From Flavobacterium cutihirudinis (lineage in GTDB: Bacteria > Bacteroidota > Bacteroidia > Flavobacteriales > Flavobacteriaceae), in assembly GCF_003385895.1 (NCBI RefSeq), contig NZ_QRDQ01000008.1, positions 124,001-188,000 on the forward strand: a stretch of DNA of 64,000 bases. The letters are read 5' to 3'. Positions 52,415 through 60,917 of the stretch are shown here, in pieces. Under the pieces are notes generated by a model. That model did no database searches and was not told where the DNA came from. It saw only the letters and a list, made by a program, of their open reading frames with translations. Position 1 is the stretch's first letter; the number at the start of each line of letters is the position of its first letter. A program made the position numbers and the translations under genes.

Positions 52415-53314
52415 ATGAAAAAGATTTTTCTATTCGCTTTTTTAATCATTGCCGGAACAACTTTCGCTCAAAGCGAAGGTTATTCGGTCAATAATGACGG
52501 AAGCAAAACCTATTACAAAACATTCGGAAAAGGTGAACCGCTCTTAATTATAAATGGCGGCCCGGGAATGAACAGTAATGGTTTTGAAGATATGGCGAAA
52601 GTTCTCGGCGAAAGCCAGCAAACGATTATTTACGATCAAAGAGGAACCGGAAAATCAAAGCTTTCAAAAACAGATTCTAAGACAATTTCGATGAAATTAA
52701 TGGCCGACGATATCGAGTCACTTCGAAAACATCTTAAAATCAAAAAATGGAATGTTTTAGGTCATTCTTTTGGCGGAATGCTGGGTTCTTATTACGCTAC
52801 GATTTATCCAAACAGCATTGACAAATTGATTCTCTCCTCTTCTGGCGGAGTTGATCTGACTTTATTAAAAAGTCCGAATTTGATTGAACGAAATTTGACT
52901 AAAATCGAAAAAGATTCAATGGATTACTGGAATGATAAAATTGAAAAAGGGGACACTTCTCACGCTGCACGATTAGCACGCGGACGAGCAATGGCGCCGG
53001 CATATGTGTATGATCGAAAATACATTCCGATAATTGCTGAAAGACTGACTCAAGGAAATTCAAAAATCAATGGTTTGTTATGGGCCGATATGCAGAAAAT
53101 GAATTTTGACTGTAAAGCCAAATTGAAAAACTTCAAAAATCCTGTTTTGATTATTCAGGGAAAAGAAGATATTATTAGCAATGAAATTGGAGAATTAGGG
53201 CATCAGACTTTTCCAAATTCAAAACTAATTTTGTTAGAACATTCCAAACATTACGGATGGCTTGATGCGAGAGAAAAGTATTTCTCGGATATTAATTCAT
53301 TTTTAAAATCATAA
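52415..53314 (+). CDS. Exported alpha/beta hydrolase (proline iminopeptidase-like)
   Basis: The start at 52415 gives a signal peptide (MKKIFLFAFLIIAGTTFAQS); an ATG five codons upstream overlaps pepP. The fold has NGGPGMNSNG (PIP-type HGGPG oxyanion motif with Asn for His), Ser118 in LGHSFGGM, Asp in IQGKEDII and His in EHSKHYGW. It may release N-terminal proline or hydrolyse another small ester or amide. It is 7 bp after pepP, so a shared role in proline-peptide breakdown is plausible. Confidence 0.85.
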   Translation: MKKIFLFAFLIIAGTTFAQSEGYSVNNDGSKTYYKTFGKGEPLLIINGGPGMNSNGFEDMAKVLGESQQTIIYDQRGTGKSKLSKTDSKTISMKLMADDIESLRKHLKIKKWNVLGHSFGGMLGSYYATIYPNSIDKLILSSSGGVDLTLLKSPNLIERNLTKIEKDSMDYWNDKIEKGDTSHAARLARGRAMAPAYVYDRKYIPIIAERLTQGNSKINGLLWADMQKMNFDCKAKLKNFKNPVLIIQGKEDIISNEIGELGHQTFPNSKLILLEHSKHYGWLDAREKYFSDINSFLKS

Positions 53315-53320
53315 AAATTT

Positions 53321-53353
53321 AAAAAAAGCTGTCTCAAAAGGACAGCTTTTTTG
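53321..53353 (+). terminator. Terminator of the hydrolase gene
   Basis: Inverted repeat AAAAGCTGTC / GACAGCTTTT (53324-53333, 53341-53350) followed by T-run. Confidence 0.85.
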
Positions 53354-53381
53354 TTGCCGGATGGAGAGTTTACAAAATTAT

Positions 53382-53550
53382 TTCATCAGCAAACCCCAGC
53401 GGGGTAAAATATTTATTGCATTTCAATAAGACCAATAAAAAAGCTCCAGAGGAGTGACATATATTAAAACTGCAGAAAAAATATGTCGCTCCTCTGGAGC
53501 TTTATGTTGTAAACATTTATCCTTTGCTATAAATATTTCGCTTCTCTGAA
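53382..53550. repeat. Interspersed repeat block (CCAGAGGAGTGACATAT type)
   Basis: Arms AGCTCCAGAGGAGTGACATAT-like (53442-53462) and its complement (53481-53501) pair with one mismatch. Flanking parts CCCCAGCGGGGTAAAATATT and TTCGCTTCTCTGAAGCTT look like further degenerate units. No coding frame is present. Confidence 0.7.
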
Positions 53551-53560
53551 GCTTACAAAT

Positions 53561-53592
53561 AAAAAGAGCTGTCCTTTTGAGACAGCTCCTTA
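53561..53592 (-). terminator. Terminator of the ferritin gene
   Basis: Inverted repeat GAGCTGTC / GACAGCTC (53567-53574, 53582-53589). It is the reverse complement of the hairpin at 53324-53350, including its loop. Confidence 0.8.
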
Positions 53593-53611
53593 TAAATTTT
53601 ATAATCGTTTA

Positions 53612-54130
53612 TTATCCGATTTTTGAAATCTGAACATCCAATTGAAATTTTCCGTCAGCTTCGTTTCCGTTGATTAATTCAAAAAGCTCTAAAGCTCTTC
53701 TTGCGTTTTTCTCTTCTTCTCTTTGCTCAGCTACGTACCACATCATAAAATCTTCTGTAGCATAGTCATTTTCAGCTCTACATTTTGCAATTACCTTATT
53801 GACTGCCTGAGTAACTGCAATTTCGTTTTGCAAAGCAATTTCGAATACTTCTTTAAAAGAAGCAAATTCTTGCTGCACTTCTGGAACAGATGGCGTAACT
53901 GCAATCCCTCCCATGTCTGTAATATATTTGAAAACTTTTAGGAAATGCTCTCTTTCTTCTTCGGCTTGCTTGTACATATAAGATGCTGTATTTGCATAAC
54001 CATTTCTATCTAACCATGCAGCCATAGCTAAATATTTGTTAGAAGCATCGCTTTCTAATTTTGCCTGTAAGTTCAATATATTTTCGATTCCTTCAACTAA
54101 TGAAGTACTTGTTCTTAGTAAATCTTTCAT
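53612..54130 (-). CDS. ftnA: Ferritin
   Basis: The 172-residue four-helix protein has ferroxidase-site carboxylates and His in SDASNKYLAMAAWLDRN and YKQAEEEREHFLKVF, then AENDYATEDFMMWYVAEQRE. It oxidises and stores iron as a 24-mer. The length matches non-haem bacterial ferritin (FtnA) rather than bacterioferritin; no haem Met at the usual position was checked. Confidence 0.93.
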   Translation of the reverse strand: MKDLLRTSTSLVEGIENILNLQAKLESDASNKYLAMAAWLDRNGYANTASYMYKQAEEEREHFLKVFKYITDMGGIAVTPSVPEVQQEFASFKEVFEIALQNEIAVTQAVNKVIAKCRAENDYATEDFMMWYVAEQREEEKNARRALELFELINGNEADGKFQLDVQISKIG

Positions 54131-54219
54131 AACCTTTAATTTTTATACGTGTAAAATTACAAAAATTAAAGACGGCAACCGTAACCCCCTGAAAATTTGG
54201 ATTTAATCTAAGTAAGAAT

Positions 54220-54576
54220 CTAAATAAGCTCTACATTGACAATATTGCAAAGCATAGAATGTAATGTAAGGGTAAATTTTGTTCCGTTTAATAAATCTCT
54301 CAACTGCACTATTTCGCAGATGGTAAGATTTCTGGAAAAATTTCTTTTGGTAGTTTCAATCAACTGTGCATCTGAGTGATCAGACAAGTCATATAACATG
54401 TTAAGAATATCAACGCTATTAACCTTTCTTTGAAAAATCAAAAAATCCTGAATTTTATAACTTGACACTGTATCAACAAAATTGATGATAATGCTATTGG
54501 TCAAATCACATTGATAACTGTATCCTTTTTCGGTTTCAAATAATACTTTGGTGGTCAAATCACTAACTAATGCCAT
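54220..54576 (-). CDS. Conserved small protein, unknown function (118 residues)
   Basis: I start at the ATG 54574-54576 (MALVSDLTTKVLFETEKG). The 18 codons upstream encode a hydrophobic stretch across the promoter region and are probably not translated. The protein has a beta-rich N-terminus and a helical C-terminus (FSRNLTICEIVQLRDLLNGT). No motif is recognised. Divergent from the TIGR00266 gene. Confidence 0.6.
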   Translation of the reverse strand: MALVSDLTTKVLFETEKGYSYQCDLTNSIIINFVDTVSSYKIQDFLIFQRKVNSVDILNMLYDLSDHSDAQLIETTKRNFSRNLTICEIVQLRDLLNGTKFTLTLHSMLCNIVNVELI

Positions 54577-54755
54577 TCTGATAAAATATAATAACGGTGC
54601 AAAAATATAGAATTTAAAGTAATTAAACACGTAATTAAGACTAATTTAAAATAACAAAATCATATAATGCTCTTAAAAACAGTTGAAGTACACGAAATGT
54701 TGTAACATTCTACAGGATTTTGTGTCTAATTTTAAAAACAAAAAATTTAGAAATT

Positions 54756-55559
54756 ATGCAAGCGCACGAAATAGATTACCAAATTTTTGGGGAAGAAATG
54801 CAGTATGTAGAAATAGAACTAGACCCACAGGAAATTGTAATTGCCGAAGCTGGCAGTTTTATGATGATGGAGAACAATATCCAGATGGAAACCATTTTTG
54901 GAGACGGTTCTCAGCAACAAGGTTCTGGTTTGTTTGGCAAACTTTTAAATGCAGGTAAAAGAGTTCTTACGGGCGAAAGCTTGTTTATGACAGCATTTTT
55001 AAACCAAGGCAATACTAAAAGTAAAGTTTCATTTGCATCGCCGTATCCTGGAAAAATCCTTCCAATTGATTTAACCGAATTTCAAGGTAAATTTATCTGT
55101 CAAAAAAGTTCATTTTTATGCGCTGCCAAAGGCGTTTCTGTTGGGATTGAATTTTCGCAGAAATTAGGACGCGGATTATTTGGCGGTGAAGGTTTTATCA
55201 TGCAAAAAATTGAAGGAGACGGAATGGCATTTGTACATTCTGGCGGAACAATGGCTAAAAAAGTATTGGGTCACGGCGAAGTCATTAAAGTGGACACAGG
55301 ATGTATTATTGGTTTTACCAAAGATGTAGATTATGATATTGAATTTATTGGCGGAATCAAGAATTCTATTTTTGGAGGTGAAGGATTATTTTATGCTACT
55401 TTAAAAGGTCCGGGAACGGTTTACATACAGTCGCTGCCGTTCTCAAGATTGGCTGACCGAATTATTGCATCGGCACCAAGATCCGGCGGAAACAGCCGCG
55501 AGGAAGGAAGCCTGCTTGGCGGATTAGGAAATCTTCTGGATGGCGATAACCGATTTTAA
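54756..55559 (+). CDS. TIGR00266/AIM24 family protein
   Basis: The start at 54756 (MQAHEIDYQIFGEEMQYVEI) is favoured over an in-frame ATG 12 codons upstream. The 267-residue product contains EAGSFMMMENNIQMET, GESLFMTAFLNQG, GIEFSQKLGRGLFGGEGFI, GGIKNSIFGGEGLFYATL and GPGTVYIQSLPFSRLADRI, the repeated beta-helix-like pattern of AIM24 proteins. Function is not established. Cytoplasmic or membrane-peripheral. Confidence 0.9.
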   Translation: MQAHEIDYQIFGEEMQYVEIELDPQEIVIAEAGSFMMMENNIQMETIFGDGSQQQGSGLFGKLLNAGKRVLTGESLFMTAFLNQGNTKSKVSFASPYPGKILPIDLTEFQGKFICQKSSFLCAAKGVSVGIEFSQKLGRGLFGGEGFIMQKIEGDGMAFVHSGGTMAKKVLGHGEVIKVDTGCIIGFTKDVDYDIEFIGGIKNSIFGGEGLFYATLKGPGTVYIQSLPFSRLADRIIASAPRSGGNSREEGSLLGGLGNLLDGDNRF

Positions 55560-55562
55560 TTT

Positions 55563-55593
55563 AAATGGCTTTCGTTTCTGAAAGCCATTTTTT
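55563..55593 (+). terminator. Terminator of the TIGR00266 gene
   Basis: Inverted repeat AAATGGCTTTC / GAAAGCCATTT followed by T-run. Confidence 0.85.
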
Positions 55594-55723
55594 ATTATTC
55601 CACATGCCAATTTGATATAAATAAATTTATAGCTGTTTTAAAGATTTCCCAATTAAATCAAGACATCAAGATATTTCACTTTAGCTTTCTTAACTTTGCG
55701 CTTCACAACAAAAAATCTTCAGT

Positions 55724-56497
55724 TTGAAAACGCTTTTATATAAAAATACCAAAATATCATACTTGGATTCTGGAACTGGAAACACAATAGTTTTACTTCA
55801 CGGCTTCTTGGAAAACAAAAAAATGTGGAAAGACTATGTTGATTTTTTCTCAGCAAAATATCGCGTCGTTACAATCGATTTATTAGGTCATGGCGAATCT
55901 GAGCCATTAGGTTATGTTCACGAAATGGAAGATAATGCCAATGCTGTGAATGAAGTTTTAGAACATTTAAAAATCGAAAAAGCAACAATTCTTGGACATT
56001 CAATGGGTGGTTATGTTGGTTTGGCTTTCGCCGAATTATATCCGCAGAAAATACAGAAATTAGTTTTACTGAATTCTACTTCTAAAGAAGACAGCGCCGA
56101 GAAAAAACTGAACAGAACACGAGCGATCAAAGCAGTGAAACAAAATTATGTGAGTTTTGTAAGTTTAGCTATTGCAAATTTATTCAGCGAAAACAATAGA
56201 ATTCGATTGGTTGATGAAATTGAAAAAGTAAAGGAACAGGCTCTAAAAACACCTTTACAAGGAATTATAGCTTCGCTTGAAGGAATGAAAATACGAAAAG
56301 ACAGAGAATGGCTTTTGCATGAAAACCGTTTTCCGGTTTTATTGATTTTAGGCAAAAAAGATCCTGTTTTGAATTACGAAGATAGTCTGGCTCAAATTGA
56401 AGATACAACTGCCGAACTTATTTCATTCGAAGACGGACATATGAGTCACATAGAAAACAAAGAGGAACTAAAAATAATTCTAGCAGATTTTTTTTAA
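55724..56497 (+). CDS. Alpha/beta hydrolase with a TTG start
   Basis: The frame begins at TTG 55724 and gives KTLLYKNTKISYLDSGTGNT, the usual N-terminus of these proteins, so an unusual start is accepted. Motifs are HGFLENKKMW, IDLLGHGESE, Ser93 in ILGHSMGGYV, Asp in LGKKDPVL and His in EDGHMSHIE. The 257-residue length fits small cytoplasmic esterases and MenH-like enzymes. Substrate unknown. A TTG start may lower translation. Confidence 0.85.
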   Translation: MKTLLYKNTKISYLDSGTGNTIVLLHGFLENKKMWKDYVDFFSAKYRVVTIDLLGHGESEPLGYVHEMEDNANAVNEVLEHLKIEKATILGHSMGGYVGLAFAELYPQKIQKLVLLNSTSKEDSAEKKLNRTRAIKAVKQNYVSFVSLAIANLFSENNRIRLVDEIEKVKEQALKTPLQGIIASLEGMKIRKDREWLLHENRFPVLLILGKKDPVLNYEDSLAQIEDTTAELISFEDGHMSHIENKEELKIILADFF

Positions 56498-56519
56498 TTT
56501 AAAAACAAAAGATTCAAAA

Positions 56520-56575
56520 ATCAGGAAAGGCCATTTCGAATAAACATCGAAACAGCCTTTTCTTCCTTTTTTTGT
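56520..56575 (+). terminator. Terminator of the alpha/beta hydrolase gene
   Basis: Long inverted repeat GGAAAGGCCATTTCGA / TCGAAACAGCCTTTTC, imperfect, followed by TTCCTTTTTTT. Confidence 0.65.
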
Positions 56576-56587
56576 GGGGGCAAAAAA

Positions 56588-56727
56588 TTATAATTTAGCG
56601 ATAATGTCTTTCTTAAATTTAGATAAAGTCGCTCATATCAATCCTAGGTTTACTTTTTTAGCATCAACTACCAAATAGATAAAATAATATCCTTCTTCAG
56701 AAACGTCCAAAATAATTATTTTATATT
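56588..56727 (-). pseudogene. Possible remnant of a protein-coding gene C-terminus
   Basis: On the minus strand the frame reads KIIILDVSEEGYYFIYLVVD, AKKVNLGLI, a TGA, then ATLSKFKKDIIAKL and TAA. It looks protein-like, with strand and helix patterns, but has one internal stop and no start. The parent family is not recognised. Confidence 0.3.
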
Positions 56728-57148
56728 TTTAAGAAGTGCCAAAGATATTTGAATTAATAGATTTTCCCGATAAACACTTGTTAAAATAAAGACATACCCA
56801 ATCATTAGACATCGCTTTATTTATCATATAATTAATGCTGATTTTTTAAACAAAAACGATAAAAAGAAACCACAGAAAAAGTAGATTCATCTATAAAAAC
56901 AACATTTTGCTTCAAAATTGATATATCTATTTTTAAAGATTTCAGCAGAACTTAAATTGAAATGTCATTTTCAAAGATTTGACAAAAATTAATCCTATGC
57001 AAACTTTAGAAGAAATACATTTGAGATGAATGTTAAACTAATGAAGTTTAGAAGATTTCATTTGAAAAACGCGCCAATAAATAATAGCAATCAAAAAGTT
57101 TTTTTTTAAAGAGATATTCAGCTAAAAATTACTTACAAAAAAAACAAT

Positions 57149-57796
57149 TCAAACAACACTAAAAACATCTTTATCAATTACTTTAGAAACTCTACCATCC
57201 TCAAGAGAAATCAAACGAGTTGCTAAACGGATTACATTTTCGTGATTATGATCAGTAATGATAATTCCCTTTTTCAATGCATTTTCCTGTATCAATAAAA
57301 TTATCTTCTCGCAAGACAAAGGTGATAATCTGCTGAAAGGCTCATCTAACAAAACAAATTTCGCAGAATTGTAAAGCACTAATTTCACTTCAAGATATCG
57401 CAGTTCTCCACCTGACAAATGCTTTATTTTCTTATTTAGAACTGAAGTAATTAGTTCGTCATTATTAAAAAAACTTCTGTTTTGTTTATCGATACTTAAT
57501 TCAATTGTCCTGCGAACCGTTAAATGATTTGGAATAAAATGTTCCTGACTTAAATAACAGATTTCATTCTGTAGCGCATTTTTCTTTTTAATAGAAACAA
57601 AATCGATACGAACACATTTATCAGCAGAAGGTAAAAGATTCGAAATAATTTTCAATAAGGTTGATTTCCCGGAACCGTTTCTACCAATTAACCCAACAAC
57701 TTCCGAAGTTTCACATTTCAAATAAACATCCGAAAGAATCGTTTTGCCATTAAATTCCTTGCGGATTCCGTCTACTTCTAAAACGTGCTTATTCAA
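57149..57796 (-). CDS. ABC transporter ATP-binding protein
   Basis: The 215-residue ATPase has Walker A GRNGSGKST (38-46), Q-loop LSQEHF, signature LSGGE (126-130), Walker B FVLLDEP (146-152) and H-loop ITDHNHENV. It energises a transporter. Overlap with the next gene by 4 bp (ATGA) suggests that the 97-residue membrane protein is its partner. Confidence 0.92.
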   Translation of the reverse strand: MNKHVLEVDGIRKEFNGKTILSDVYLKCETSEVVGLIGRNGSGKSTLLKIISNLLPSADKCVRIDFVSIKKKNALQNEICYLSQEHFIPNHLTVRRTIELSIDKQNRSFFNNDELITSVLNKKIKHLSGGELRYLEVKLVLYNSAKFVLLDEPFSRLSPLSCEKIILLIQENALKKGIIITDHNHENVIRLATRLISLEDGRVSKVIDKDVFSVV

Positions 57797-58086
57797 ACTA
57801 TTTTCTTTATTAGGATAATAACTGCAGCTATTAAGACAATTAAGGAAATATTCAAAAAATAACTAAACATTATAAGTTTAACTTTTGAAACCCCATTATT
57901 AGCATAGAATAAATAATCTTGTTTTCGATACACTTCTTTAAAAAGAATACTTAACAAAAAACCAAAACTCACAAATGCCACGTAAAAAACATCAAAACCT
58001 CCAAAAACAATCGAACAGCTACTTACCGCCAAATTGATCAATAAGGTCGTTTTAAAAAAATCAAATACATTCAGTAGTTTTCTCAT
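57793..58086 (-). CDS. Small membrane protein, probable partner of the ABC ATPase
   Basis: The 97-residue protein has three hydrophobic segments (about residues 11-30, 32-50, 70-94). It is far too small to be an ordinary permease (usually 200+ residues). Coupled translation with the ATPase implies a joint role. No substrate clue is visible. Confidence 0.65.
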   Translation of the reverse strand: MRKLLNVFDFFKTTLLINLAVSSCSIVFGGFDVFYVAFVSFGFLLSILFKEVYRKQDYLFYANNGVSKVKLIMFSYFLNISLIVLIAAVIILIKKIV

Positions 58087-58088
58087 TG

Positions 58089-60854
58089 CTAATTTATCTT
58101 TTCTTCAAAAGGAATAGTTACACCAAAAATTTCCTTTAATAGCAAAACAATTTCCTCTAAATAATTTTTCAAAATCTGATTGGAAACAGTCGTATCAATA
58201 TCTTTCTCTTCTTTAAAGCCAAAAGGCAAGAATCCAGATTTTAAATTTTTAAACGAAATTATACCAACTTCAATAGGAGTGCTTCCAGCTTTTTCTTCAA
58301 ACATATAAGCATAAGCCAAAACCTGAATAATTTTATCGTTTTTAAGCTCATGAGTCAAACCATTCCACGATTTAAGGACAACATTGTTCTTTTCAACTTT
58401 TCCGGTCTTATAATCGATAATTCTTATTCGTCCGTTACGAAGTTCAATACGATCGACATTTCCTTTTATTAAAACAGGACAAGGCAAGTCTGGGTGCGTG
58501 AGAGTTCGTTCAAATGTCTGTTCGAGAGCAATAATTTTGATCGCATCTCCATTGCGAACTTCTTCCAGTTCCATTTTCAGAAAATTAGAGACATTTCGTT
58601 TTGCTACTTCAAAAGCCAACAAATTTCTTCCCTTTTTAATTTCACCTTCTTTATAAACCAATTTGAACTGTTTTAGAACTTCATCGTCTAAAAGTTTAAA
58701 ACAGTTTAAAAGATCGGCTTCAGAAATAAACTTCTCTAAAAAAGGCTTATATAGCGCTTCTAAAGTTCCATGAATAATTGTCCCCAAAGTGTTCAATGCA
58801 ATATTTTCTTCAACTTCCTCAACCTCACGAATTCTAAGAATTTTTTGAAAATAAAAATCAATTGGATTTCGAATATAACTTGTCAATGCCGAAGGAGAAA
58901 AACCCTGTAAAGCAATTTCCTTCAACCTGTCCATTACAGCTTCAGATTTCGGAATTATCATTGGTTCATAAGCGGTAGCCGGCAAAGACGGATTATAAAT
59001 ATCAAAAGTCAACTCATGATTCGGCTGTTTCTCAACTTCCAGCTGCGTAATAAAACGACTACGTTCTCCCGCATCGAGTCCGTCATTCTCTGTATTATAA
59101 ATCAGGTAAATATTTTTTGCTCTTTGTAAAAGATGATAAAAATGATACGTATAAATAGCGTCTTTTTCCTTAAAAGTTGGCAAGCCTAATTCTTTCTTGA
59201 CATCGTAAGGAATAAAAGAGTTCTGTGACTTACCTGCAGGAAATTTTCCTTCGTTCATCGAAGTTATAATTAAGGTTTCAAAATCGAGAACCCTGCTCTC
59301 TAATACTCCCATAATCTGTAAGCCATTTAGGGGCTCACCCTCAAAAGAAACTTCCGCAATATCGATAATTTGCTTATAAATAACATGCAGTGTTTCTATA
59401 CTGTCAATGTGCTTGTGCTGAGAATAATAATTGATAAGCTTATTAATTACCTTAAAAACGGAGTATACAAAAGATTTCGCAATCTTCTCTTCTTCATTGT
59501 CATTACTAAAATTCTCCTTAATCAGAAGTAAGAGCGCTACTATGTTTTCCAATACCGCTAGAGCACCATTTTCCCATTTAACAAACAATAATTCAAATAA
59601 TTTTGAAGGAGCATTACTTAACTCACATATTTTATTATGGGTTATAAAAGTATAATTGTTTTCCTTAATTATTCTTACCAAATTATTTGCGTTTGCATAA
59701 GGAGCAACTAAAGGATGCGTCAAAACATTCAATACATCTTTATAATAAAAAACATAACTTTCGCCTTTACGGGAAATTGCATTTGTATGCATTTTAAATA
59801 ATTGCGCAATCAAAATCTGAGACGGATTGTTCTTACTAGAGTAACCCATTGTAATATTCAAAGCTCCAACTGTAGAGGGCAAAGAATACAGAACCGGCAT
59901 TAATAAATTTTCTTCTCCCAAAACAACTGCTACTTTATCAAGAGATGCATTTGGGTTTTGGTTTAGTAGATTTTCAATAATACTTCCAGTCAATTTTGCC
60001 TGTCCGATCGTTTTCGGGGTACCAATAACTTGTATGTTTTTGGATTGCGAGAAATCGTCCACAATCCATTCGAATGGATGAGATTTATAATATTTCCAAC
60101 TTTCTTTAAAACGACGTACAAATAAACCTGCATCATGATAAGGATCATTTAAAAAGGTTTGATCAGCATCCCAATAAATCCTAGCTTGATCCAATGCTAA
60201 AAGATGTTGTACAATCTTTTCTTCAGCAGCATTTAGTGCATTAAAACCTGCAAAAATAAAATGATGATTCTGAATTGTATTTGAAAAATGATTTAGATTA
60301 TTTACCGCTTCTCTATAAATCAGCCCTTGATAACCGATAGACTTATTAAGCAAATGATTATATAGTGAATCATAATAAACAGGAAGAAGCTTCCAGAAAT
60401 CAATATAATTCTCCAGAAGCTTAGTTTTGTTCTCTACTTCTATCCCCCACTTTTTAATATCTTCAATATCTTTTAGATAAGACAAAACGTGTAACGGATC
60501 TAAAAGGTAACGGTCGATTTCATTAAAATCTTGCAAGAGTGTTTTTGCCCAATTAGCAAACAACTCAAATGATTGCTGATTTTGCTTATCTGTTATCGAC
60601 AAATAAACTTCATAAAATTCAAATAAAAGTTCAATTGAATCTACTGACCGAACTGAGGCAACATTTTGCACAAAATCTTCAATACTTAAAATAGTTGGAG
60701 AAAGTATTGTTTGTGAAGTTTCTTTTTTGAGTGCCTCAATTAAAAAAACCTTGGCTCTCTTATTTGGCAAAACAATCGTTGCATCGCCCAGTTTATCCAA
60801 ATAATCTCGTATTACAACAGCTGCAATTTTTTCTAAAAAAGAAGTATTTATCAT
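58089..60854 (-). CDS. PD-(D/E)XK nuclease/inactivated helicase, AddB-like
   Basis: The start at 60854 (MINTSFLEKIAAVVIRDYLD) is preferred; nine further codons upstream run into the ompA terminator. The ~921-residue protein has a UvrD-like N-terminal part (VLPNKRAKVFLIEALKKE), TSMNEGKFPAGK and a C-terminal nuclease with FSPSALTSYIRNPIDFYFQK, then RIRIIDYKTGKVEKNN. It pairs with the AddA-like gene at the window edge for double-strand break repair. Its start lies 2 bp beyond the preceding terminator. Confidence 0.9.
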   Translation of the reverse strand: MINTSFLEKIAAVVIRDYLDKLGDATIVLPNKRAKVFLIEALKKETSQTILSPTILSIEDFVQNVASVRSVDSIELLFEFYEVYLSITDKQNQQSFELFANWAKTLLQDFNEIDRYLLDPLHVLSYLKDIEDIKKWGIEVENKTKLLENYIDFWKLLPVYYDSLYNHLLNKSIGYQGLIYREAVNNLNHFSNTIQNHHFIFAGFNALNAAEEKIVQHLLALDQARIYWDADQTFLNDPYHDAGLFVRRFKESWKYYKSHPFEWIVDDFSQSKNIQVIGTPKTIGQAKLTGSIIENLLNQNPNASLDKVAVVLGEENLLMPVLYSLPSTVGALNITMGYSSKNNPSQILIAQLFKMHTNAISRKGESYVFYYKDVLNVLTHPLVAPYANANNLVRIIKENNYTFITHNKICELSNAPSKLFELLFVKWENGALAVLENIVALLLLIKENFSNDNEEEKIAKSFVYSVFKVINKLINYYSQHKHIDSIETLHVIYKQIIDIAEVSFEGEPLNGLQIMGVLESRVLDFETLIITSMNEGKFPAGKSQNSFIPYDVKKELGLPTFKEKDAIYTYHFYHLLQRAKNIYLIYNTENDGLDAGERSRFITQLEVEKQPNHELTFDIYNPSLPATAYEPMIIPKSEAVMDRLKEIALQGFSPSALTSYIRNPIDFYFQKILRIREVEEVEENIALNTLGTIIHGTLEALYKPFLEKFISEADLLNCFKLLDDEVLKQFKLVYKEGEIKKGRNLLAFEVAKRNVSNFLKMELEEVRNGDAIKIIALEQTFERTLTHPDLPCPVLIKGNVDRIELRNGRIRIIDYKTGKVEKNNVVLKSWNGLTHELKNDKIIQVLAYAYMFEEKAGSTPIEVGIISFKNLKSGFLPFGFKEEKDIDTTVSNQILKNYLEEIVLLLKEIFGVTIPFEEKIN

Positions 60855-60864
60855 TTTATAAAAA

Positions 60865-60897
60865 TAAAAAAAGCCATTCAATTAAGAATGGCTTTTC
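60865..60897 (-). terminator. Terminator of the ompA-family gene
   Basis: Inverted repeat AAAAGCCATTC / GAATGGCTTTT (60869-60879, 60886-60896) with T-run on the minus strand. Confidence 0.8.
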
Positions 60898-60917
60898 TAT
60901 TTTATTTACAAAGTAAA

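Larger units (their letters stand above)
56498..57148. other. 651-bp AT-rich region with a possible gene remnant
   Basis: A terminator for the hydrolase is at 56520-56575. Beyond it no intact gene is seen. On the minus strand 56588-56727 encodes a decaying frame (see pseudogene). The rest (56740-57140) is AT-rich with only short open stretches. Confidence 0.6.
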
